Shown: piece after piece, positions 1-6,804 of the stretch
How the letters are laid out: every line of letters begins with the position of its first letter
Position numbering within the stretch: the first letter of the stretch is position 1
NCBI GenBank assembly: GCA_003228415.1
Contig: QIDL01000205.1
Span: forward strand, 1-7,978
Reading direction: 5' to 3'
Length of the DNA stretch: 7,978 nucleotides
DNA from: Gammaproteobacteria bacterium
GTDB taxonomy: Bacteria > Pseudomonadota > Gammaproteobacteria > Pseudomonadales > Azotimanducaceae
Program-made: the position numbers and the translations under genes
Notes under the pieces: generated by a model
Told to the model about the DNA's origin: nothing
Databases searched by the model: none
The model's input: the letters and a program-made list of their open reading frames with translations, nothing else

Positions 1-1006
1 TCAACATGATGTTCTGTTTGTGTGGTCCTATGCCAGCGGCGTAGCGACGGGCCATGAATCTCAGCACCGCCGGCGTCGCCAGTTCGGCATAGCTGATCCC
101 GGCCCGCATACCGCCGTCAACGAGGGTGTTGAGATCGCCGTAGATCGCGAGACTGCCGTGGTCGGCACGGTAGGAAATGTCGTGTGGTGTCGCTCGATAC
201 CGGCGATTGAAGACATCGCCAAACAACTGAATCAACGGTAATTCGATACCGCGTTGTGCCATCTCATCTTTCAGTACGATCAGCGGGGCGACTTCGAAGC
301 ATTGGATGAAGACTCGATTCGGATCGACAAAGCCGTCAGCCTCGAGTCCCCGGAGCAGCGACTCGCCCAGATCAATCCCAATGAGCTCACCGTTCAGATA
401 GCGGCCTTCATGGAGAAAGTAGGTCGGATGCTTGATCTCGATGTACAACCCGGGGCGGGTACCGTTATGCCGCTCCACGTCGTCGATGAGGGCGATGGCC
501 TCGGCAAGGGTAGGTATCGAATACTCATCATCATGGGCCTGACTGGAAGGCCTTAGCTCCGGCATCCGTTCCCGGGCTTTCAGCGACCTGATCTCGCTCA
601 AGGTGAAATCCTCACTGAACCAGCCCCCCACTCGTCGACCATCGATCTCTTTGACCGTCAGCCGATCGGCGAACTCCCTTCGCTGGGCCACATCGGTGGT
701 GGCTTCACGAATCCGCGGCGTGCCGCGCTGGTCACGAACGATGGCGCCGGAAGAATCCAGCGCCACCACGGCCAGAGCATTTTCATGTCGGGCGATGAGG
801 GCGCCATCCCGAGTCGCCACCAGGTCCAGCTCCACGAAGTCAGCACCTTGATCCAGCGCGAGCCGGTAAGCGGCCAGCGTGTGCTCAGGCCGCTGACCGC
901 TGGCACCACGATGAGCGATGACGATGGGCAACTGCTCGAAAGCGTCCTGTTCACCTGCGGCCATACCACTCGCCAGCAGTCCGAGCACCAGGAAAAACCT
1001 CGGCAA
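1..1006 (-). CDS. Exported GlpQ-type glycerophosphodiester phosphodiesterase, C-terminus beyond window
   Basis: This protein should hydrolyse glycerophosphodiesters, released when phospholipids are broken down, to glycerol-3-phosphate and an alcohol. The minus strand stays open to the left edge, so the C-terminus is missing. Counting from a TTG at 1006, residues 1-18 look like a Sec signal peptide (hydrophobic core FFLVLGLLAS). Then come the GDPD signatures: IAHRGASG (30-37) with the catalytic His-Arg, PEHT (40-43), the acidic metal site ELDLV (59-63), a His in ARHEN (72-76), TTDVA further on, YIEIKHP, VFIQCFE, and near the edge GIGPHKQ, which matches GIGPD in E. coli GlpQ. About 335 residues are visible, close to the usual GlpQ length. 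The start is uncertain. The only in-frame ATG (964) would remove the signal peptide, TTG 1006 and GTG 988 are alternatives, and none has a convincing ribosome binding site. The family call is firm; the substrate and compartment are inferred. Confidence 0.9.
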   Translation of the reverse strand, partial: MPRFFLVLGLLASGMAAGEQDAFEQLPIVIAHRGASGQRPEHTLAAYRLALDQGADFVELDLVATRDGALIARHENALAVVALDSSGAIVRDQRGTPRIREATTDVAQRREFADRLTVKEIDGRRVGGWFSEDFTLSEIRSLKARERMPELRPSSQAHDDEYSIPTLAEAIALIDDVERHNGTRPGLYIEIKHPTYFLHEGRYLNGELIGIDLGESLLRGLEADGFVDPNRVFIQCFEVAPLIVLKDEMAQRGIELPLIQLFGDVFNRRYRATPHDISYRADHGSLAIYGDLNTLVDGGMRAGISYAELATPAVLRFMARRYAAGIGPHKQNIML

Positions 1007-1123
1007 CAGCGACCGCGAAAAAGAATAGCCAGCCGTTATTTCTCCCTGCGCTTTAGGATCATGGGGATAGACCAATAAGTGATTTCTCTCTCGAACGCGG
1101 ACGCCATATGATGTACTCCACGG

Positions 1124-1188
1124 CGGATCCTTCAACCTCATTTAGTCGATGACCTTAATACTGTAAAGAGCAAAGTTGAACGGATCCG
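1124..1188. repeat. Imperfect inverted repeat around a 38-bp loop
   Basis: The left arm (1124-1136) reads CGGATCCTTCAAC. The reverse complement of the right arm (1175-1188) reads CGGATCCGTTCAAC, so the arms match except for one extra G. They flank 38 bp that contain a possible minus-strand promoter. The element lies in the 248-bp intergenic region between the enoyl reductase-like gene and the phosphodiesterase gene. It could be a pair of binding sites for a DNA-binding protein or a weak RNA structure. There is no T-tract, so it is not a standard terminator. I recognise no other element in this intergenic region. Confidence 0.45.
1139..1167 (-). promoter_or_regulatory. Possible promoter for the phosphodiesterase gene
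   Basis: On the minus strand TTTACA (1162-1167) is followed after 17 bp by TAAATG (1139-1144). The -35 matches the sigma-70 consensus at five of six positions and the -10 at three of six. It would give a leader of about 125 nt to the proposed start at 1006. It sits wholly inside the loop of the inverted repeat at 1124-1188. The weak -10 makes this tentative. Confidence 0.25.
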
Positions 1189-1254
1189 TCGGACTTCTTC
1201 GACTCTTGAGGGCGTTCTGTTTCAGCGAAGCCCGGCTGCATCTGCCCGATCCCA

Positions 1255-2490
1255 TCAGTCCTCATCTAACGCGCTGAACGTCACCCCCGCATTTGCATCG
1301 AGTCGATCGATCAACGCATCTCCCATCGCCGTGGCGGGTGTCAGCACCCCGCCTTCGCGGGCCAGACCATCGTGAGCCAGACACACTGCCGCTTCGCCGA
1401 GCATTCTCGCCGTGGAACCGTAACCCGGGTCCCTGTCACCACGGATTCGCAGCCGCAGATTGTGAGTCGCGTTATCCGGATGAATACCGAGCAGCTGAAT
1501 CTGAAAGTGTCCCGATTCCCGGGCGGCTTCGTCAGGGCCATCGCCCGGTTTCGGTAGCACGGCGCTCAGCCACTTTCTGAGCGGCGCGGTCCGTAACGCC
1601 CCGTTGAATGCAACGGAGCCGCCGGCCATGCCGACGGCCAACGGAAATCCCAGCTGTCCGAATGGCATGATCATGCCTTCATCGTAGCGAAACCCGATGC
1701 CATACGGATGACCGAGCAGCGCGTTGCTGCGCCGGACGACTTTGGTATTGACCTCCGCCAGCATGAACGGCGCTACCCAGGCGCGAAAATCGAGGTCGTA
1801 TTCGGGGTTGGTCTTCTCGGGACCATCAAGACCGCGTGGCGCACCGGCCGGGTTGAGCGCATAGGGATCCTTGAGGATGGTGGTAATGGAAGGATCATCC
1901 TCCGCCGACTCGAGCAGGTTGAGCATGCTGGCGACCGAGCCGCCGCTGAAAGCCCCCTTAAACGATTCCGTTCGATACTTCACCGCCTGACAGTACACGC
2001 CCTGTCGTGCGCGCATTTCTCGTTGCAGCCAGTGCACGCCGAGGTCCGAGGGGATGCTGTCGAAGCCGCAGCAATGGACAATGCGTGCACCCTGGCGCCG
2101 GGCGGTCTCGTGATGGGTATCGATCATCCGGCGCATCCAGTGCACTTCGCCGCTCAGATCGCAGTAGTGCGTGCCGAGCTCGGCACAAACAGCCACCAGC
2201 TCGCTGCCATGGAGTGCGTAAGGACCTACGGTGGTACACACCACTCTGGTCCGGTTGACCAGCTGTCTGAGCGAAGCCGGATCATGACTGTCAGCGATGA
2301 GGATGGGCAGCGACTCTCCGGCAGCACCCAGTCCGCGACGCAGCACTTCGAGCCTCGGCATGTCACGACCGGCAACGGCCCACCTGAGACTGGCTCCAAC
2401 CCCATACTGCTCGTAGAGATACTCTGCGACCAGCCGGCCGGTGAACCCCGACGCCCCCCAAACCACCACATCGAAGTCCCGTTCTGTCAT
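1255..2490 (-). CDS. Saccharopine dehydrogenase-like / trans-acting enoyl reductase family oxidoreductase
   Basis: This 411-residue protein belongs to the NAD(P)-binding family that includes mycobacterial trans-acting enoyl reductases and mammalian SCCPDH. Seen in the sequence: an N-terminal Rossmann nucleotide-binding loop WGASGFTG (11-18), AGRD (40-43) at the end of the second strand, TTVGPY (86-91), THYCDLSGE (107-115) and the family signature CGFDSIPSDLG (141-151). A Gly-rich hydrophobic stretch (FPLAVGMAGGS) and a PKPGDGP motif in the C-terminal third are also typical. Length is normal for the family and no signal peptide is present, so it is probably cytoplasmic or membrane-associated. 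Mycobacterial members reduce enoyl groups of polyketide-derived lipids. Elsewhere the substrate is usually unknown, so true saccharopine dehydrogenase activity should not be assumed. The ATG at 2490 is preceded by AGGAGA at 2502-2507, an 11-nt spacing that is rather long. No partner gene lies beside it on the same strand. Confidence 0.88.
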   Translation of the reverse strand: MTERDFDVVVWGASGFTGRLVAEYLYEQYGVGASLRWAVAGRDMPRLEVLRRGLGAAGESLPILIADSHDPASLRQLVNRTRVVCTTVGPYALHGSELVAVCAELGTHYCDLSGEVHWMRRMIDTHHETARRQGARIVHCCGFDSIPSDLGVHWLQREMRARQGVYCQAVKYRTESFKGAFSGGSVASMLNLLESAEDDPSITTILKDPYALNPAGAPRGLDGPEKTNPEYDLDFRAWVAPFMLAEVNTKVVRRSNALLGHPYGIGFRYDEGMIMPFGQLGFPLAVGMAGGSVAFNGALRTAPLRKWLSAVLPKPGDGPDEAARESGHFQIQLLGIHPDNATHNLRLRIRGDRDPGYGSTARMLGEAAVCLAHDGLAREGGVLTPATAMGDALIDRLDANAGVTFSALDED

Positions 2491-2506
2491 CGCGCCGCCA
2501 TTCTCC

Positions 2507-2535
2507 TGTACCGATCCCTGCTGAATTGTACCGAT
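2507..2535. repeat. Two 9-bp direct repeats 20 bp apart in the leader of the enoyl reductase-like gene
   Basis: TGTACCGAT occurs at 2507-2515 and again at 2527-2535, exactly 20 bp start to start, about two helical turns. Both copies lie between the candidate -10 box (2564-2569) and the start codon (2490) of the minus-strand gene. The first abuts the ribosome binding site. The arrangement would suit an operator with two same-face binding sites, but two 9-mers can also arise by chance. Confidence 0.35.
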
Positions 2536-2563
2536 TCGTGCCGAGCTGCCTCGAGTGGCAGCC

Positions 2564-2593
2564 AGTCTACGATAGGTACCCGCCGGCCGTCAC
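2564..2593 (-). promoter_or_regulatory. Candidate promoter for the enoyl reductase-like gene
   Basis: On the minus strand GTGACG (2588-2593) is followed after 18 bp by TAGACT (2564-2569). Each hexamer matches the sigma-70 consensus at four of six positions. The predicted transcript start would leave a leader of about 65-70 nt carrying the two TGTACCGAT repeats. Confidence 0.4.
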
Positions 2594-2640
2594 ATAACTC
2601 ACTCGCGTCGAGGCGGCAGCGCCGCCACAGCGCTCTCGGG

Positions 2641-2646
2641 TACACT
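2641..2646 (+). promoter_or_regulatory. Possible -10 box just upstream of the secreted protein gene
   Basis: TACACT, in the context GGGTACACTGG, matches the -10 consensus at four of six positions and ends 6 bp before the ATG at 2653. If used, transcription would begin at or next to the start codon, giving a leaderless message. That fits the lack of any visible ribosome binding site. No clear -35 box is seen. Confidence 0.3.
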
Positions 2647-2652
2647 GGACGC

Positions 2653-3198
2653 ATGACATCGTTCAGACACGCTTGGTGGATCCATCTGTTCACGTGGCTG
2701 CTGGTGCCCGTCGTCAGCGCCGCCGAAGCTCCGCAGTGGCTCCTCGGCGACTGGGTCCTGGACAGTGAACGCACCCACGAACTGCAGCCCGAGCAATCGA
2801 GTGGTGGGGGAGGCGGTTTCCGCATGCCGTCAATCTCTGTCGGCGGTGTGTTCATACCGTCATCGGGAGGCTCACAGCCTGGCAGCGGTGGTGCGCGTGA
2901 TCCCAAGGTGCTGCGCTGTGCGTCCATGAGCGTCGACATGCAGGGTCCTGACGTACATTTCGTCTACCCCGGCGTCGGCGAGGAAGTGATGAAACCGGGC
3001 AACGACCAGGGACGGAAATCGCGGTGGAACCAATCCAGACTGACCCAGACCTATGCGACCACCACCCGCAAAGTGACGAAAACCTACACCATCGAAAGTG
3101 ACGGTTCTCTTATGGTGCTGGTGAAGATCAATCCCAAGGGTTCGAAGAGCGCGACACACGTTCGAGTTTTTCGGCGACCCGCACCGTCGTTGAACTGA
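2653..3198 (+). CDS. Small secreted protein of unknown function with a Gly/Ser-rich segment
   Basis: The 181-residue product starts with a Sec signal peptide: Arg5, a hydrophobic stretch rich in Trp and Leu, and a likely cut after VSA near residue 23. The mature part opens with LLGDWVLDSERT (30-41). This W-x-LD opening recurs in small exported beta-rich, lipocalin-like hypothetical proteins. A low-complexity Gly/Ser linker follows (about 49-80, including five consecutive glycines). The C-terminal half has alternating strands: VDMQGPDVHFVY, a Thr/Lys-rich TTTRKVTKTYTIESDG, and VRVFRR at the end. It carries one Cys in the mature protein (C89). I do not recognise a named family and assign no function. 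The frame is open far upstream, antisense to the previous gene, but the signal peptide fixes the start at 2653. It is transcribed divergently from the enoyl reductase-like gene. Confidence 0.72.
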   Translation: MTSFRHAWWIHLFTWLLVPVVSAAEAPQWLLGDWVLDSERTHELQPEQSSGGGGGFRMPSISVGGVFIPSSGGSQPGSGGARDPKVLRCASMSVDMQGPDVHFVYPGVGEEVMKPGNDQGRKSRWNQSRLTQTYATTTRKVTKTYTIESDGSLMVLVKINPKGSKSATHVRVFRRPAPSLN

Positions 3199-3264
3199 AG
3201 TCACCTCTGGAGCCGTTGCGCTGACATCCATTTTGCGGCTAATGTGGGGTCGTCAGGCGCGCTC

Positions 3265-3270
3265 TAGAAT
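3265..3270 (+). promoter_or_regulatory. -10 box upstream of the lipoprotein gene
   Basis: TAGAAT matches the -10 consensus at five of six positions and is preceded by GCGCGCTC. It lies 37 bp before the ATG at 3308. The leader would be roughly 30 nt and contains the ribosome binding site AGGGG (3297-3301), 6 nt from the start. No good -35 box is visible at 16-18 bp upstream. Confidence 0.45.
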
Positions 3271-3307
3271 GCGTCAACTCGATGTGCATGATTCTCAGGG
3301 GCGTTGA

Positions 3308-3778
3308 ATGACCCAATCGACAGCCGGAAAACCGATCGTAGATCCGGCCTGGTTTCTGCTTTTTCTGCTGCTTGCCCTCGGTGGATGTGCGGAGCCATTC
3401 ATCGTTTTATCGGGTAGCACCCTCTCCGGAGATATCGTAGATCCGCCACCAAGCTGGGCGGACTTTTCCGATGTTCAGATTGTGCAGTTGGAAACCCGTC
3501 CTGCTGATCCCTATTCCGTCAACATCTGGATGGCGGCGATCGGACCGGACATCTACATAGCGACCGGATCCGACGACACCAACTGGACCGAGTTCATCGA
3601 CGCGGCCAGCGACGTTCGCATCAGAATCGATACCCGGGTTTACGAACTCGAAGCAAACCGCGTTACGGACCCAGCCGAGAGAGCCAGGGTCGCCACCGAA
3701 TACGTTCGTAAATACGATCTGGACGCTGAAGACAACTGGGTCATGGATGGCCAGGTATTCCGCCTGGATCGGCGTTGA
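3308..3778 (+). CDS. Predicted lipoprotein with a DUF2255/split-barrel-like domain
   Basis: This 156-residue protein has an N-terminal hydrophobic segment (15-26) ending in a lipobox LGGC, with Cys27 as the probable lipidated residue. Ala at +2 would favour the outer membrane in a gammaproteobacterium. The mature part, about 130 residues, resembles the DUF2255/deazaflavin-type nitroreductase group with a split beta-barrel: LETRPADPYSVNIWM, then GPDIYIATGSDDTNW, VRIRIDTRVYELEA and VTDPAERA, in the order usual for that group. Those relatives usually bind a flavin-type cofactor in the cytoplasm, so a lipid-anchored member is odd and may have lost cofactor binding. A good ribosome binding site (AGGGG, 6-nt spacing) supports the start. 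The lipoprotein call is fairly sure. The fold is judged by eye and no reaction is proposed. Confidence 0.7.
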   Translation: MTQSTAGKPIVDPAWFLLFLLLALGGCAEPFIVLSGSTLSGDIVDPPPSWADFSDVQIVQLETRPADPYSVNIWMAAIGPDIYIATGSDDTNWTEFIDAASDVRIRIDTRVYELEANRVTDPAERARVATEYVRKYDLDAEDNWVMDGQVFRLDRR

Positions 3779-3830
3779 GGGTAACGATTTTGCCGAGCTT
3801 CGATAGACGAGACTCCAGAACCCCTGCCTG

Positions 3831-5165
3831 ATGCCCGAGATTCGTTTCACGCCACGCACGGCTATGGCCGTGGTTGTCGCCAACATGATCGGCACCGGGG
3901 TTTTCACGAGTCTCGGTTACCAGCTCCAGGATATCCAGTCGGGTTTCGTCCTGCTGATGCTCTGGGTGGTCGGCGGCGTCACCGCTCTATGTGGCGCATT
4001 CACCTACGCCGAGCTTGGATCCGCGTTGCCGAGATCGGGCGGCGAGTACAACTTTCTCGCTGAAATCTATCACCCCTCGGCAGGTTTCGTCTCCGGCTGG
4101 GTGTCGGCCACCATCGGCTTCGCCGCGCCCACCGCGCTGGCGGCCATCACTTTCGGCAAATATCTGCAAGCCGTCTTCCCGGACCTGTCGCCGACCTGGC
4201 TCGCCTGTGGGCTCGTCATTGGACTCACCGCGGTGCACGCCAGTACCCGGCGCAACAGTGGCGGCATGCAGAGGATCTTCACGGCTCTGAAAGTTTTCAT
4301 GATCCTGGTTTTCTGTGTGCTGGCCTGGACCCTGGTCACCGAGCCCCGGACCGATGTGAATTTTGCTCCCGGACCCGGCGATGCAACCCTCATGCTGAGC
4401 GGCGGATTCGCTGTGGCCTTGATCTTCGTCAACTATGCTTACACCGGCTGGAACGCCGCCACCTACCTTACCGGCGAACTGGTTGACCCTGAACGCAACC
4501 TGTCCACAGTGTTGGTCCGCAGCACGCTGGTGGTGATGGGGCTCTATGTCCTGCTGAACTTCACCTTCCTTTATGTGGCGCCCATGGAAAGCATGGTCGG
4601 CCAACTGGAAATCGGTTACATCGCAGCCCAGTATGTCTTCGGTGAAACCGGCGCTCGGATCATGGGCGTCGCGCTGGCGACGCTGCTGATCTCCACCGTC
4701 AGCGCCATGATCATGGCAGGCCCGCGGGTGCTGCAGGTGATCGGTCAGGACTTCCCCGCCTTTCGCTGGCTCGCACGCACCAATTCTCATGAGGTACCCG
4801 ACTTTGCCATCGTCCTGCAATCCCTGGCCACCCTGGTTTTCATCCTCACAGCATCGTTCGAATCGATACTGGTCTTTGCCGGTTTTACACTCGGCGTAAA
4901 CACCTTCTTCACCGTGCTCGGAGTCTTTGTGCTGCGCTGGCGCAGACCCGACCTCAAGCGCCCGTACCGAACCCCCTGCTACCCGTTGCCGCCGTTGGTA
5001 TTTCTGGCCATCACCGGTTGGACCCTTGCCTATATCCTCCGAGACCGCCCCGAAGAAGGCTTGATGGGGCTGGCGATCATCACCAGCGGCGCGCTTTTTT
5101 ACGGTCTGACCGTATGGTTCGGGCGGTTTCCGGTAGAATCCACCAAACGGCCAAAACAACGATAA
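3831..5165 (+). CDS. APC-superfamily amino acid permease
   Basis: This 444-residue inner-membrane protein has about 12 hydrophobic helices, the standard size and layout for amino acid/polyamine/organocation transporters of the YfnA/SteT/LAT-like type. The first helix carries the unwound substrate-binding motif MIGTGVF (19-25). The loop after helix 2 has PRSGGEYNFL (67-76). Helix 6 has the family motif NYAYTGWNAATY (201-212) followed by GELVDPERNLS (215-225). Near the end RRPDLKRPYRTPCYPLPP (371-388) is the conserved cytoplasmic loop before the last two helices. It should move amino acids or related amines by proton symport or exchange; the exact substrate cannot be read. The ATG at 3831 lacks a clear ribosome binding site, but an in-frame stop at 3804 leaves no better start. 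It lies 44 bp upstream of the amino acid oxidase-like gene on the same strand, which hints at a shared substrate. Confidence 0.92.
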   Translation: MPEIRFTPRTAMAVVVANMIGTGVFTSLGYQLQDIQSGFVLLMLWVVGGVTALCGAFTYAELGSALPRSGGEYNFLAEIYHPSAGFVSGWVSATIGFAAPTALAAITFGKYLQAVFPDLSPTWLACGLVIGLTAVHASTRRNSGGMQRIFTALKVFMILVFCVLAWTLVTEPRTDVNFAPGPGDATLMLSGGFAVALIFVNYAYTGWNAATYLTGELVDPERNLSTVLVRSTLVVMGLYVLLNFTFLYVAPMESMVGQLEIGYIAAQYVFGETGARIMGVALATLLISTVSAMIMAGPRVLQVIGQDFPAFRWLARTNSHEVPDFAIVLQSLATLVFILTASFESILVFAGFTLGVNTFFTVLGVFVLRWRRPDLKRPYRTPCYPLPPLVFLAITGWTLAYILRDRPEEGLMGLAIITSGALFYGLTVWFGRFPVESTKRPKQR

Positions 5166-5183
5166 ACTCCCCAGGCCGCGCGC

Positions 5184-5191
5184 TATAAAAT
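5184..5191 (+). promoter_or_regulatory. -10 box in front of the amine/amino acid oxidase operon
   Basis: TATAAAAT lies in the 44-bp gap after the permease, 17 bp before the ATG at 5209, and is preceded by GCGCGC. It is the most AT-rich stretch nearby and a good -10 candidate. No clear -35 box is seen. The leader would be only about 10-13 nt, with no good ribosome binding site. The operon may therefore have its own promoter even if some transcripts read through from the permease. Confidence 0.4.
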
Positions 5192-5208
5192 CTTCTTGTT
5201 GGGCATTC

Positions 5209-6804
5209 ATGACAAACCTCCACAGTCGACGTAATTTTCTCAACCTGGTTGGCAGCGCTGGTGGATCAGCCGCCGTCTATCAGATGGCTCTGGCGTTGGG
5301 GCTCACCCCGGGGCGCGCTCTTGGATCGCCACAACTGGTTCGCCCCTTAAGCGGGGCCAGCCGTTCGGTGGTGCTGCTCGGCGGCGGGTTGTCGAGCCTG
5401 ATGAGCGCCTATGAACTCGAACGAGCCGGCTATCAGTGCACGATACTGGAGGCCTCGCATCGGATCGGCGGACGCAACCTGACGCTCCGCGCAGGCGATC
5501 TCATCGATGAGGTAGGTAATCCAAGGCGCTGTCGATTCGACGATGACCCCGCCCTCTACTTCAATGCGGGGGCTGCCCGGATTCCGGCGCACCATCACTA
5601 CCTGATGCATTACTGCAAGGAACTGGGGGTGGCGCTGGAGGCGTTTACCAATGTCGACTACAACGCCTGGCTACAGGAGGATGAGCGTTTCGGTGGCCGG
5701 CCGATCCGCTTTCGTCATTTCATGGCGGATGCCAAAGGGTTCATCGCCGAGCTTTCTGCCAAAGCCATCGACGCAAATGAATTCGATGCAGCACTGTCGC
5801 CGGAAGACGTGGAGCGGATCCTCGGCTTTTTGAAACGCTACGGCGATCTCGATGTGAACGCCATCTACAGGGGCTCCCCCCGGGCTGGATTCAAACACCC
5901 GGGAGCACTCGCACCCACACCGGGTATGATCGATGAAGGCGAGTTCGTCGAACGGCTGGATTTTTCCGAGATACTGAAGTCTTCGTTCTGGCACGAACGG
6001 CTGCACTTTCACGAGGAGCTGGACTATTCGGCGCCCATGATGCAGCCCGTGGACGGTATGGACAAAATCGTTGACGGCTTCGCCAGACACATCAAAAGTC
6101 CGATCCTCACACACGCCCAGGTCAAATCCATTCGGCTGCAGGAATCCGGGGTATCGGTAGTCTACCAGCACCAGGGTGAACATCTGCAGATCCAGGCCGA
6201 TTTCTGCATGAACTGCATCCCGAAGCACCTTCTAGCAGGGATCGATAACAACTTTCCCAACGAATACCGGACGGCGCTGGCCGCCATCCATCGTGGCGGT
6301 CCGTTCAAGATAGGCATCCAGATGGGGAAACGGTTCTGGGAGGATGAGAACATCTACGGCGGGATCAGCTGGTCTTCCCAGCACATCGAGCAGATCTGGT
6401 ATCCGACCCATAACATTCACGGCAACAAAGGCGTCGTTCTGGGTGCATACAGCTGGGGTGACAATGCGGATTTCTTCACCCGTCTGAATCCGGAGCAGCG
6501 TTTTGAAGCCGCTCTCCATCAAGGGCAGAAGATTCACCCGAACTACAGGAAATACGCCGAAAGTTTCGTCAGTATTCCCTGGTATCGAATGAACCACCAT
6601 CTGGGTTGCACGGCACGTTGGACCGAGGAGGCCAGCAAACGCTATTTCTCCTATCTGCAGGCGCCGCTGGCCGGGCGCCACTTCCTCATGGGCGATCAGC
6701 TCAGCCACCACGCCGGTTGGCAGGAGGGTGCATTCTCGTCTGCGCACCATGCATTGGTCGAACTGCAGAAACTGGTTGCCGCCGATCTGGGAAGTACGAC
6801 ATGA
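5209..6804 (+). CDS. Tat-exported FAD-dependent L-amino acid oxidase/dehydrogenase (flavin amine oxidase family)
   Basis: This 531-residue enzyme should oxidise an amino acid or amine to the imine using bound FAD. The N-terminus has a twin-arginine motif SRRNFL (6-11) followed by a mildly hydrophobic stretch, implying folded export to the periplasm. The FAD domain begins VVLLGGGLSS (54-63), with EASHRIGGRN (81-90) as the usual second dinucleotide motif. NAGAARIPAHH (119-129) places R124 where L-amino acid oxidases keep the Arg that binds the substrate carboxylate. VDGMDKIVDG (281-290) matches VDGMDKLP of snake-venom enzymes. FKIGIQMGKRFW (366-377) puts K367 at the conserved flavin-N5 lysine. 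The C-terminal MGDQLSHHAGWQEGAFSSA (494-512) is the family FAD-binding end. No Cys sits at the MAO covalent-flavin position, so FAD is probably noncovalent. Its stop overlaps the cytochrome start (ATGA), suggesting the cytochrome is its electron acceptor. The substrate is unknown. Confidence 0.88.
   Translation: MTNLHSRRNFLNLVGSAGGSAAVYQMALALGLTPGRALGSPQLVRPLSGASRSVVLLGGGLSSLMSAYELERAGYQCTILEASHRIGGRNLTLRAGDLIDEVGNPRRCRFDDDPALYFNAGAARIPAHHHYLMHYCKELGVALEAFTNVDYNAWLQEDERFGGRPIRFRHFMADAKGFIAELSAKAIDANEFDAALSPEDVERILGFLKRYGDLDVNAIYRGSPRAGFKHPGALAPTPGMIDEGEFVERLDFSEILKSSFWHERLHFHEELDYSAPMMQPVDGMDKIVDGFARHIKSPILTHAQVKSIRLQESGVSVVYQHQGEHLQIQADFCMNCIPKHLLAGIDNNFPNEYRTALAAIHRGGPFKIGIQMGKRFWEDENIYGGISWSSQHIEQIWYPTHNIHGNKGVVLGAYSWGDNADFFTRLNPEQRFEAALHQGQKIHPNYRKYAESFVSIPWYRMNHHLGCTARWTEEASKRYFSYLQAPLAGRHFLMGDQLSHHAGWQEGAFSSAHHALVELQKLVAADLGSTT

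Noticed and set aside
20..1078. Several plus- and minus-strand open frames of about 73-103 codons
   Set aside because: All lie over the GlpQ-type phosphodiesterase in other frames and show no domain motif; the phosphodiesterase frame explains the coding signal.
1201..1254. Possible terminator after the enoyl reductase-like gene
   Set aside because: Only short GC-rich self-complementary pieces are present (for example AGCCCGGCT), with no stable stem followed by a T-tract.
1708..2652. Long plus-strand open frame upstream of and in frame with the secreted protein gene
   Set aside because: It is antisense to the well-supported enoyl reductase-like gene, its translation looks like low-similarity shadow sequence, and the signal peptide at 2653 marks the true start.
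3199..3245. AGCCG and CGGCT arms as a terminator after the secreted protein gene
   Set aside because: The arms are only 5 bp with a loop of about 20 nt and no T-tract.
3987..5243. 418-codon minus-strand open frame opposite the permease
   Set aside because: Its translation is rich in Gly, Gln, Asp and His with no recognisable motif, and it is fully antisense to a clear 12-helix permease. It is a codon-bias shadow.
6606..6800. In-frame N-terminal extension of the cytochrome gene
   Set aside because: It overlaps the conserved C-terminal FAD-binding end of the flavoenzyme, and the cytochrome signal peptide begins at 6801.
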